NCBI GenBank assembly: GCA_035653615.1
Contig: DASRBN010000030.1
Span: 62,001-126,000, forward strand
Direction: 5' to 3'
Origin: Ktedonobacteraceae bacterium
GTDB lineage: Bacteria > Chloroflexota > Ktedonobacteria > Ktedonobacterales > Ktedonobacteraceae
DNA length: 64,000 nucleotides
A program made the position numbers and the translations under genes. Below the pieces are notes generated by a model. The model saw only the letters and a program-made list of their open reading frames with translations. It was not told the DNA's origin and did not search any database. Position 1 is the stretch's first letter. Each line of letters starts with the position of its first letter. Positions 50,085 through 58,114 of this stretch are shown piece by piece.

Positions 50085-50915
50085 ATGGCCGATAGTATTA
50101 CACCTTCGGTTGGGTCAACCTCATTTTCCACGTCGCGTGGTACGCCCATCCTGCAGATGCGCGGCATCACCAAAAGTTTTGGCGCTGTACGTGCCCTTGG
50201 TGGTGTCGATTTTGAGGTCTACGCGGGTGAAGTCGTTGCTCTGGTTGGTGATAACGGCGCGGGTAAATCGACGCTTGTTAAGGCCATCGCAGGTGTTGGT
50301 CCTGCGGATAGTGGGGAGATTTTTGTAAATGGTACGGAAGTCAAAATAACCAACCCCCAGACCGCCAATCGGCTGGGCATTGAGACGGTCTATCAGGACC
50401 TCGCGCTGTGTGATAACCTGGATGTCGTCTCAAATCTCTTCTTAGGTCATGAAGAACTCTCTCCATGGAGATCACTCTCGGAAGTCCCTATGGAAAAAAA
50501 GACGCTGGAGGTTTTACGTACTCTGGACGTCAAGCTTCCATCCATTCGTTCGCTGGTGGCCTCGCTTTCGGGTGGCCAGCGACAGTCTATCGCGGTGGCT
50601 AAATCGTTGCTGCGTAAAGCCAAAGTAGTGCTGCTGGACGAGCCAACGGCTGCTCTCGGTGTAGCGCAGACGCGCCAGGTACTTAACTTGATCCTGCGGC
50701 TGCGCGATCAGGGCCTGGGAGTGGTGGTCATTTCCCATAACCTGGCCGATGTGTTCGAGGTTGCCGACCGGGTCATTGTCCTGCGCCTGGGCAAGCGCGT
50801 TGCAACCTTTGATGTAAAAAATACGACTTCTGAGCAGGTTGTCGCCGCCATCACGGGCGCAGAATTTGGCGAACTGATGTCGAGTGGCGGCAATGGCGCT
50901 TCAGAGGGGAGGTAA
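50085..50915 (+). CDS. Sugar ABC transporter ATP-binding protein, single-NBD form
   Basis: ATG 50085 follows AAGGAGGG and gives 276 residues. One complete ATP-binding domain is present: Walker A GDNGAGKST, Q-loop YQDLAL, signature LSGGQRQSIAVAKSLL, Walker B VVLLDEPTAALG and switch His (VVISHNL). XylG/RbsA/MglA ATPases normally carry two fused NBDs (about 500 residues), so this is the short FrcA-like form that works as a homodimer. It energises the permease encoded 3 nt downstream. Confidence 0.94.
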   Translation: MADSITPSVGSTSFSTSRGTPILQMRGITKSFGAVRALGGVDFEVYAGEVVALVGDNGAGKSTLVKAIAGVGPADSGEIFVNGTEVKITNPQTANRLGIETVYQDLALCDNLDVVSNLFLGHEELSPWRSLSEVPMEKKTLEVLRTLDVKLPSIRSLVASLSGGQRQSIAVAKSLLRKAKVVLLDEPTAALGVAQTRQVLNLILRLRDQGLGVVVISHNLADVFEVADRVIVLRLGKRVATFDVKNTTSEQVVAAITGAEFGELMSSGGNGASEGR

Positions 50916-50918
50916 CTC

Positions 50919-52208
50919 ATGGGCGATATTATCGAGCAGAATCAGACGCCGGAACCTTCCGAGGCGTCTCAGGTAGATGCGTTTGGCGCTGACAAGCAGT
51001 CATTCTCGGCTGCCGCGGTTGAAGTACCTTCGTATACGCCGCGCCAGACATTTGGTCAAATCTTGCGCGGTGATCTCGGATTTATACCTGTCATCATTAC
51101 GCTGGCGATCGTCGTCATCTATTTTGCCATTGTCACCGGCGGAGTATTTCTTTATCCAGAGAATATCTCAAACCTGGTCGGACCGCAGATTGGCGCTGTT
51201 GCCATTCTCGGACTGGGAAGCATTCTGGTGTTGTTATTGGGTGAGATTGATCTCTCGGTTGCTTCTGTCAGCGTGCTTTGCGCTGTCATCATGGCTATAC
51301 TTTCAGAGCGGAGTGGCGCTCCCACCTGGGTTGCTATAGGGGCGGCGCTGGTGGCAGGTGCGCTGATTGGTCTCATCAATGGATTCTTTGTCGCGGTCTT
51401 GCGCGTGCCTTCCTTTATTGTGACGCTCGCAGGTTCAATTGGCTACGCCGGACTGCTCCTGCACCTGTTAAACGGCCAGGCAACGCTTCCCATCAGAAAT
51501 CCTTTTATTGACGCTATCGCCGGCAGCTCCCAGAGTTTTTTACCGGATAGCCTGGGTATTGGGTTGCCTGCTTTAGGCGTAATCCTCTATGCTGTTGGTG
51601 TCATTTACGGCTATGTGAGTCGTAAGAGAGCCGGGCTGAGAACGATGTCAACCACTCGCCTGATTGCTCAGATTGTATTAGTTGCTGTCCTGGCTGTAGT
51701 GGCAGTCGGGGTCCTTGAGAGCGAGCATGGTGTACCATACACAACGGCGCTTTTCGTTGGATTGATCATATTATTCTGGCTCATTCTAACGAAAACTCCC
51801 TTTGGGCGCCATATTTATGCAGTGGGTGGTAATGCCGAAGCTGCTCGCCGCGCCGGTATCAATGTGGTAGGCATACGAATTGCTGCTTTTACATTGTGTT
51901 CAGTTGTTGCGGCTATAGGGGGTATCGTTGCGGCTTCATATGGTAATTCCGTGGCAAGTCAAATCGATCCTACCCTGCTGCTAAACGCCATTGCTGCTGC
52001 CGTCATCGGAGGTGTCAGCCTCTTTGGTGGCCGTGGTTCCGTCTGGGCCATTATACTGGGCGTACTCATCATCGGTGGTCTGATAAACGGCTTGTCCCTG
52101 CTGAGCCAGGGAACTGATGTATCGGAGATGGTAGAAGGTATCGTACTGTTGTTCGCTGTAACCGTGGATGCGGTTTTACGCCGATTACAGGCCCGTACGG
52201 GCAGGTGA
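50919..52208 (+). CDS. Xylose-type sugar ABC transporter permease
   Basis: The 429-residue protein has a polar N-terminus (about 1-50) and about ten to eleven helices of the BPD_transp_2 family: LGLGSILVLLLGEIDLSVASVSVLCAVIMAILSERSG, VLRVPSFIVTLAGSIGYAGL, TKTPFGRHIYAVGGNAEAARRAGINV and ANAIGGVSLFGGRGS-like LLNAIAAAVIGGVSLFGGRGSVWA. It forms the channel with the ATPase encoded 3 nt upstream. Length and motifs match XylH. Confidence 0.94.
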   Translation: MGDIIEQNQTPEPSEASQVDAFGADKQSFSAAAVEVPSYTPRQTFGQILRGDLGFIPVIITLAIVVIYFAIVTGGVFLYPENISNLVGPQIGAVAILGLGSILVLLLGEIDLSVASVSVLCAVIMAILSERSGAPTWVAIGAALVAGALIGLINGFFVAVLRVPSFIVTLAGSIGYAGLLLHLLNGQATLPIRNPFIDAIAGSSQSFLPDSLGIGLPALGVILYAVGVIYGYVSRKRAGLRTMSTTRLIAQIVLVAVLAVVAVGVLESEHGVPYTTALFVGLIILFWLILTKTPFGRHIYAVGGNAEAARRAGINVVGIRIAAFTLCSVVAAIGGIVAASYGNSVASQIDPTLLLNAIAAAVIGGVSLFGGRGSVWAIILGVLIIGGLINGLSLLSQGTDVSEMVEGIVLLFAVTVDAVLRRLQARTGR

Positions 52209-52239
52209 CGTGTTCATAAAATGATCATGTCAAAGGTGC

Positions 52240-52317
52240 CGGGCAAACTTGATATTGCCCGGTGCGAGGCCGATGAATCGGCCCCTACGGTGGTTTCACC
52301 TCTCGTAGGGGCCGATT
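52240..52317 (+). terminator. Double hairpin after the sugar permease
   Basis: A first stem, CCGGGCAA (52240-52247) with TTGCCCGG (52255-52262), is followed by a second, AATCGGCCCCTACG (52276-52289) with CGTAGGGGCCGATT (52304-52317), both perfect. The second ends in TTTTA. It probably ends the ABC operon. The GGGGCCGATT word is typical of dispersed repeats and may be one too. Confidence 0.65.
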
Positions 52318-52424
52318 TTATGTTATCGATACTTCAATGTCACAAAAGCGAAATCTCTACCGTACAATATTCAGTATGCCTGTTTTATGGATCGAGCCGC
52401 TCGTATTTTGATGATGAATAGTAA

Positions 52425-52457
52425 GTGTGTAACACGCTATCTGGCATGATTATTGCA
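52425..52457 (+). promoter_or_regulatory. Sigma-54 promoter of the glucoamylase gene
   Basis: TGGCATGATTATTGCA (52442-52457) is identical to the element at 46512-46527. GTGTGTAACAC (52425-52435) precedes it at the same 6-nt spacing. After the -12, TATCTAAGAGTGTTCCA resembles the first transcribed bases of the PTS promoter. Transcription should begin near 52468, giving a leader of about 165 nt that includes the dyad TTCCA...TGGAA. Confidence 0.85.
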
Positions 52458-52631
52458 CTATCTAAGAGTGTTCCATGTATTTGGAAGATCAAGTGTGTAG
52501 TGTGTCATTTCCACTTTCTCCATTGCTTATTTGTTTGATTTGTAGCACAGCAATAAAGATGAGGGGCATTACTCTTCTGTCCTGCCAGCAATTGCTAAAT
52601 GGACTCGATAAGTGAAAGGGAGGGCTTTCAC

Positions 52632-55508
52632 ATGCATTTCTACTCACGGCACCGCCAACTTTGCCTGCGTTCGACGCAACTGATTTCTGTGACGTTCATT
52701 CTTATGCTCATGTTTGCCAGGTTCGCGGGAACTGCGCTGGCGGGTGGTACTGCTCCTGGAGGGCCAGGAGCTTCGTCCGACTGGACTCCTTCCAACAATA
52801 CCATTTTGGGGACGGCAGCCAATACAACCAGCGATGTCTGGTTTACCGGCTATAATGGCATCATCGGCGAGGTCTTCTATCCGACCGCCGATACGCCCAA
52901 TACGACCGATTTGCAGTTTCTCATCGGCGATAGTGGTCACACCTGGGTGGATGAAGAGAAGGCCGATACGACCTCCCAGGTGCAGCTCTACAATAATCAC
53001 TCGCTTGCCTGGACGGCGACCAATACCGCGAAGAATGGCAAGTATAAAATCATCGAGACCATCTATACCGATCCGGCTCGCAACTCGCTCATCGAGCAGA
53101 CCACCTTTACGGCCCTGACCGGCAATCTGTCCAACTACCTGTTGTATGTGCTCTACAATCCGACCATGCATGATGCCGGCAATAATAACAGCAGCTCTAC
53201 GCAAGTTTATGGTGGCAGGACCATGCTGGTGAGTACGGATTCATCGGGCAACTACGCCAGCGCGCTCGCTGCATCGTTCCCTTATCAATCCGGCATGACC
53301 AGTTCGGGCTTTGTAGGCGTGAACGATGGCTGGACAGATCTGAAAGGATCGAGTAACTGTGGCAGCCAGATGTGTCCTGACTATAGCATGAGCTACACTT
53401 ATAGCGCCGCGAATAACGGCAATACCGCGCAGACCGGTCAAATAGACCTGTCCGATGGTGGCACAATCAATTTAACGACTACTACCAGTGTCACCTTCAA
53501 TCTCGTCCTCTCATTCGGACAGAATGGTGGTGGCAATTCCGCAACGACAAATGCCGAACAGACGCTGAACGGCACGTTGGGCGATAACTCGAATATGCTT
53601 GCCACCTACGTCTCACAGTGGAATACGTTCGATAACAGTCTGAATATTCCGCCCGCGGTTGGCAGTACCCAGGCGATACAGCAGGCCCGCCAGCAGGAAT
53701 ATTATCTGGCGGCAAACACGCTCAAGGCGGCGCAGGATAAGCAGACGGGTGCTTTTGTGGCCGGCCTGGGTACGCCGTGGGGCGAGTCGAACGGTGATAG
53801 TGATGCAGGTGGCTATCACCTGGTGTGGGAACGCGATATGTATGAATTTGCCAGCGCATTGATCCTGGCGGGTGATACCGCCGATCCGAAGCGTGCGTTA
53901 CTATGGGCATTCAACAGCCAGCAGCAGTCGGATGGGCATTTCCCACAGAATAGCTATGTCAGCGGGGTTCCATACTGGAACGGCATTCAGATGGACGAGC
54001 AGGCTTTCCCCATCATCCTGGCCTGGAAACTGGGCGTTACCGACAATACCAACTACCAGAATCATATCAAGCCCGCCGCGAACTATATCGTAGAACATGG
54101 TCCGTGGACCGGTGAGGAACGATGGGAGGAGAACGGTGGCTACAGCCCATCGACCATCGCGGCTGAAATTGCCGGGCTGGTCGCCGCGGCCTCTATCGCC
54201 GGAACCAACGGCGATACGGTAAACCAGGCGCGCTACCTTAACTATGCCGATTATTATCAGGCAATGGTACCCGACTGGACGTTTACGACCAGCGGTTCGC
54301 TCGGCGGAGGCTATTACTTCGAGCGTATCGACGATGATGCTAATCCCAATGATGGGCATAACCTGACACTTGCCAACGGCGGCGGCACCTATGACGAACG
54401 CTCGATTGTCGATGCCGGTTTTCTCGAACTGGTGCGCCAGGGGGATATGCCCGCCAATTCTCCCTATGTCACGCTGTCGTTGCCCGTGATCGATTCCACT
54501 ATCAGCCAGGTCGTGAACGGGAACCGTTACTGGTATCGTTACAATCACGATGGCTACGGGGAACATTCCGATGGCTCCGACTATAATGGTACGGGTATAG
54601 GGCGGCTCTGGCCGATCTTCTCAGGCGAGCGCGGCATCTATACCATCGCGACGGGTGCGAGCGCCGATGCGTATCTGACGGCCATGACGGCTGCTGAGAA
54701 TGGCTCCGGCATGATACCTGAACAGGTCTGGGATAATGCAGCCCCCAGTGGCTACACGCCGGGAACGCCGACCAAATCGATGGACCCGCTCAACTGGGCC
54801 ATGGGCGAGTTCATCACGCTGCTGATGTCCGCGAGCAGCAATAGCATCGCCGATGTCGCTTCTATTGTTTCGAGCCGCTACGTGACGAATGCCTACCAGC
54901 CACATGCCGGCTGGACGGTTGACTACGACAGCAGCCAGCTTTACCAGGGCAAAGCGCTCACCATCTTCTACAACGGCTACCTGAGTTCAGGCAGTCACGT
55001 TTACCTGCATTGGGGTGAAAATAACTGGCAAAATGTTGTGGCTGTTGATAAGCCGATGGTCAGGCGCGCGGATGGCTTCTGGCAGACGACGATCAGCGTG
55101 CCTACCGATGCCACGCAGATCAATTTCGCTTTTGACAACGGCTCGGGCAGTTGGGATAACAATGGGGGCGGGAACTGGAACGTCTCGATTGGCAGCGCAG
55201 GCCCATCACCGGCGCTTGCTACCCCGGTCATGAGCTTTCCCTATGTGCCGGTGCAAGGCCAGCAGGTTAAGATCATCTATAATGGCTCACTGGCGGGCAG
55301 TGCAACCAGCATGACCATGCACTGGGGCTATAATGGCTGGAACAGCCCTACCGATGTTGCCATGACGAAGCAAAACGACGGCTCATGGCTGGGCGTTGCT
55401 TTTCTGCCGCAGGCTGCTAATCAGCTAAACATGGCCTTTTATAATCAGAGCGGCGTCTGGGATAATAATGGCGGCAGTAACTATAACATGAGCGTGTCGC
55501 AAAGGTGA
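52632..55508 (+). CDS. Secreted GH15 glucoamylase with two CBM25-like starch-binding modules
   Basis: ATG 52632 follows GGGAGGG and gives 958 residues. A signal peptide (LISVTFILMLMFARFAGTALA) is followed by an N-terminal beta-sandwich typical of bacterial glucoamylases, then the GH15 (alpha/alpha)6 barrel with WGESNGDSDAGGYHLVWERDMYEFASAL, GVPYWNGIQMDEQAFPIILAW, the catalytic-acid region GEERWEENGGYSPSTIAAEIAGLV and PLNWAMGEFITLLMSA. The last about 190 residues are two repeats ending WDNNGGGNWNVSI and WDNNGGSNYNMSV, a CBM25 pattern. It releases glucose from starch or related glucans outside the cell. Confidence 0.95.
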   Translation: MHFYSRHRQLCLRSTQLISVTFILMLMFARFAGTALAGGTAPGGPGASSDWTPSNNTILGTAANTTSDVWFTGYNGIIGEVFYPTADTPNTTDLQFLIGDSGHTWVDEEKADTTSQVQLYNNHSLAWTATNTAKNGKYKIIETIYTDPARNSLIEQTTFTALTGNLSNYLLYVLYNPTMHDAGNNNSSSTQVYGGRTMLVSTDSSGNYASALAASFPYQSGMTSSGFVGVNDGWTDLKGSSNCGSQMCPDYSMSYTYSAANNGNTAQTGQIDLSDGGTINLTTTTSVTFNLVLSFGQNGGGNSATTNAEQTLNGTLGDNSNMLATYVSQWNTFDNSLNIPPAVGSTQAIQQARQQEYYLAANTLKAAQDKQTGAFVAGLGTPWGESNGDSDAGGYHLVWERDMYEFASALILAGDTADPKRALLWAFNSQQQSDGHFPQNSYVSGVPYWNGIQMDEQAFPIILAWKLGVTDNTNYQNHIKPAANYIVEHGPWTGEERWEENGGYSPSTIAAEIAGLVAAASIAGTNGDTVNQARYLNYADYYQAMVPDWTFTTSGSLGGGYYFERIDDDANPNDGHNLTLANGGGTYDERSIVDAGFLELVRQGDMPANSPYVTLSLPVIDSTISQVVNGNRYWYRYNHDGYGEHSDGSDYNGTGIGRLWPIFSGERGIYTIATGASADAYLTAMTAAENGSGMIPEQVWDNAAPSGYTPGTPTKSMDPLNWAMGEFITLLMSASSNSIADVASIVSSRYVTNAYQPHAGWTVDYDSSQLYQGKALTIFYNGYLSSGSHVYLHWGENNWQNVVAVDKPMVRRADGFWQTTISVPTDATQINFAFDNGSGSWDNNGGGNWNVSIGSAGPSPALATPVMSFPYVPVQGQQVKIIYNGSLAGSATSMTMHWGYNGWNSPTDVAMTKQNDGSWLGVAFLPQAANQLNMAFYNQSGVWDNNGGSNYNMSVSQR

Positions 55509-55539
55509 GCAAATAGTTGGTATCATAGGTGTTAAGATA

Positions 55540-55624
55540 CCATGCAGAACGACCACCAGGGTATGCCTCTATCCCACACGCTCCGTATAGGGTAGGGGCG
55601 TATCCTGGTGGTCGTTCTGCATGG
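55540..55624. terminator. Palindromic terminator-like repeat after glucoamylase
   Basis: Arms 55540-55560 and 55604-55624 are perfectly inverted over 21 bp (core CATGCAGAACGACCACCAGG) with a 43-nt loop. The loop edge GGGTAGGGGCG-TATCCTGG recurs in part at about 60016-60035, so this may be another dispersed palindrome as well as a terminator. Confidence 0.7.
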
Positions 55625-55708
55625 ATGCTGTACTGAGGGACTCCCAATTTTTTTGTCGTATAATGCGCAATGTAAGACAAAGCAATAAAGATTGGTAGGT
55701 ATTGATAC

Positions 55709-56269
55709 GTGTTTTATCGCTTACTGAAACATCTGGTTGGTATCTGCTTTAACCTCCTGAATTTCGTGCTTGGCGGAAACCTGCCCCCATTAGGATGTGT
55801 GACTGTGATTGTGGAAGAGCAAGGGCGTTACCTGCTTATCAAGCGCCCCCGTGGAAAATTGTCGTTCCCGAGCGGTTTCATACGTTGGCGTGAATTGCCT
55901 ATTCAGGCAGCAAGGCGGGAGTGTTTTGAAGAGACGGGCTTGCGCTTGCAGATTGAGCCTGAAGATCTTATCACCTGTTACGCGCACATTGGGCAGCACA
56001 TCGATACATTGAGTACGCTAACACTTGTCTATAGTGGCAAAGTCACCGGCGGCAGGCTACGCGGAAGTATCGAGGGACAGGCTTACTGGCTGGATGAGAA
56101 GGAGATGAGGAAAGACCTGGAGAGGCGCAGCGAAATATTACTCGTAGATTATTTACAGTTTCGTGCGAGGCGTGCGGAAGCTCATAATTCCGGTGCGACC
56201 TTACAAGAATCGGTAAAGGAGAGTTCCCATGATAGCGACGTTGAAGGCCCGGTTAGGCGAGAAGGTTAG
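55709..56269 (+). CDS. Nudix hydrolase
   Basis: The 186-residue protein starts at GTG 55709. After a hydrophobic N-terminus it has the Nudix box G-x5-E-x7-R-E-x-x-E-E-T-G (GFIRWRELPIQAARRECFEETGL, near residues 58-80). It hydrolyses nucleoside diphosphate-linked compounds, or oxidised nucleotides if MutT-like. The last 41 nt overlap the start of the next gene. Confidence 0.88.
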   Translation: MFYRLLKHLVGICFNLLNFVLGGNLPPLGCVTVIVEEQGRYLLIKRPRGKLSFPSGFIRWRELPIQAARRECFEETGLRLQIEPEDLITCYAHIGQHIDTLSTLTLVYSGKVTGGRLRGSIEGQAYWLDEKEMRKDLERRSEILLVDYLQFRARRAEAHNSGATLQESVKESSHDSDVEGPVRREG

Positions 56270-57572
56270 CGACGATCCGGCAATTCTGGAGTCGCATGGC
56301 AAGGATGCCAGCTATCCTAGAATGATACCGCCGCTGGCAGTAGTCTATGCCGGGTCGCTAGAAGATGTACAGGAGACGCTGGCATGGTGCCGCGAAAATC
56401 ATATACCGCTCATTCCATATGGCTCCGGTAGCAGCCTTGAGGGACAGATTATTCCTCATGTTCCGGCGATCACCCTGGATTTTTCGCGTATGAAGCGCGT
56501 GCTTGAGATCCGCGCGGAAGATTTTCTGGCGGTGGTTGAGCCTGGCATTACGCGTGAGGAGCTCGAAAAGGAGTTGCAGGATACGGGCCTGTTTTTCCCG
56601 GTAGACCCGGGTGCCAATGCCTCGCTCGGTGGCATGGCGGCAACCAATGCCAGTGGCACCACTACAGTTCGCTATGGTGGCATGCGCCAGAACGTCGCGG
56701 AACTGGAGGTCGTGCTGGCAAATGGGCAGGTGCTGCGCTTAGGCCGCTCTGTGCGCAAGACCAGCAGCGGTTATGACCTCAAGGATCTGTTCATCGGCTC
56801 AGGCGGAACGCTTGGCATCATCACGCGTCTCGTCCTGCGCCTGCATCCCGTGCCGGTGTTTATCCATACCATGCGCGTCTTCTTTCCAGGGCTGGAAGAG
56901 GCGGCTCATGCGGCTTATCGTATCATGGCCAGCGCGCTGCCGGTTGCGCGACTCGAATTGCTCGACGAACTCAGCCTCAAGTTTATCAATCAGGATTTAA
57001 AGCAGCATTATCTGGAGAAACCGGCGCTCTTCCTGGAATTTCACTCTTCGGTTGCCGAGGCCATCGAGGAGGAATCGCACCTGGCCGAGAAACTGGTAAA
57101 AGCGTCAGGCGCGCTGAATATTCATGTGGCTCGCAACGCGGAGGAGCGCATGACGCAGTGGGAGGCTCGTCACCAGTTCTACTGGGCGTTCGTGCATTGC
57201 AATCCTGACCGCCTGTACTATACGACCGATGTTGCCGTACCGCTTTCTCGCGTACCTGAACTGGTGGGATATGCTCAAGAATTGTTGCGGGAAATGCACC
57301 TGGAGGGTAGTATTGTTGGTCACGTCGGCGATGGCAATTTCCATACCCTCGTCGCCACGTTGCCCGAGGGCTATCACCTGGCCGAAGAATATTCCGCGCG
57401 ACTCGTCGAACGTTCTTTGGCTCTGGGCGGCACCGCAACCGGAGAACACGGGGTTGGATTAGTAAAGAAGCGGTTTATGGAGGCCGAGCATGGTCCAGCG
57501 CTTGAATGGATGCGGCAGATTAAGGTGCTCTTCGACCCCGATGGGATATTAAATCCAGGGAAGATGCTGTAG
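56229..57572 (+). CDS. FAD-linked oxidase, D-lactate dehydrogenase/glycolate oxidase GlcD type
   Basis: The 447-residue flavoprotein begins at ATG 56229 (GGAGAG upstream) inside the Nudix gene. The N-terminal FAD_binding_4 fold has LIPYGSGSSLEGQIIP, DPGANASLGGMAATNASGTTTVRYG and DLKDLFIGSGGTLGIIT. The C-terminal FAD-oxidase domain ends with VGHVGDGNFHTLV and TGEHGVGLVKK...KVLFDPDGILNPGKM. It oxidises a 2-hydroxy acid such as D-lactate or glycolate. No iron-sulfur partner is adjacent. Confidence 0.93.
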   Translation: MIATLKARLGEKVSDDPAILESHGKDASYPRMIPPLAVVYAGSLEDVQETLAWCRENHIPLIPYGSGSSLEGQIIPHVPAITLDFSRMKRVLEIRAEDFLAVVEPGITREELEKELQDTGLFFPVDPGANASLGGMAATNASGTTTVRYGGMRQNVAELEVVLANGQVLRLGRSVRKTSSGYDLKDLFIGSGGTLGIITRLVLRLHPVPVFIHTMRVFFPGLEEAAHAAYRIMASALPVARLELLDELSLKFINQDLKQHYLEKPALFLEFHSSVAEAIEEESHLAEKLVKASGALNIHVARNAEERMTQWEARHQFYWAFVHCNPDRLYYTTDVAVPLSRVPELVGYAQELLREMHLEGSIVGHVGDGNFHTLVATLPEGYHLAEEYSARLVERSLALGGTATGEHGVGLVKKRFMEAEHGPALEWMRQIKVLFDPDGILNPGKML

Positions 57573-57698
57573 GTAATATAATTTCGATTCCCACCGGGAG
57601 GTCGTGAAAGGGTCCAGTTCCTGCCGCCTCTCCATAGGGAGGGAGCGTATCCTGCAAATCCGAGAAAGTCCGGTGGAGAGGCAATAGACAGCTTATGG

Positions 57699-57704
57699 TA
57701 TAAT
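57699..57704 (+). promoter_or_regulatory. Extended -10 promoter of the SARP gene
   Basis: TATAAT at 57699-57704 is preceded by TGG, an extended -10. Transcription would start near 57711, about 25 nt before ATG 57735. Upstream, CCACCGG and CCGGTGG (about 57591 and 57670) may form a hairpin after the oxidase gene. Confidence 0.45.
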
Positions 57705-57734
57705 CTCTGTGATATATGATTAGTGGTTTTGGCA

Positions 57735-58112
57735 ATGCGCTCGAAGGACTATCACTCACGGGAAGCAAACGGGTTTCGTATATGCAGCGTAGTGGAGTAT
57801 CTGAGAGGAAGAGAAGCATTGAAAGATTCTCCGTATTTAAGGAAAACTGTTTGTCCAGGTCTACCCCCGGCTATTCTTCACCGTGATGCACTGGTGCGTC
57901 GGCTCAGCGACGCTATTATCGGACCTGCATCCGCACCGGCGGGGAATTTTCCCTACAAACTCGTCTTGTTACATGCTCCGGCGGGCTATGGCAAAACAAC
58001 GCTGCTTGCCGATTTCTCCCGGAGGAACATTCTCAGGCGCTCCCTTTACTGGCCGCGGCAGAGGAGGTCATTGCCGGTCAATTATCAGAATCTGCTGAAG
58101 GCGCGTTTCTAA
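57735..58112 (+). pseudogene. N-terminal STAND-ATPase fragment of the SARP regulator (frameshifted)
   Basis: The about 125 residues contain LRKTVCPGLPPAILHRDALVRRLSDAIIG and Walker A LLHAPAGYGKTTLLADF, the usual opening of MalT/AfsR-like STAND regulators. Right after LLADF the frame runs into unrelated residues (RRNILRRSLYWPRQRRS) and stops. From about 58016 the neighbouring frame instead encodes PEEHSQALPLLAAAEEVIAGQLS, which continues into the gene at 58115. Most of the ATPase domain, roughly 250-350 residues, is therefore deleted and the junction is frameshifted. Confidence 0.7.
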
Positions 58113-58114
58113 CC

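Noticed and set aside
52644-54566. Minus-strand open frames with Ile/Gly-rich products opposite glucoamylase
   Set aside because: They mirror the third-base bias of the glucoamylase gene. The GH15 and CBM motifs fix the plus strand as coding.
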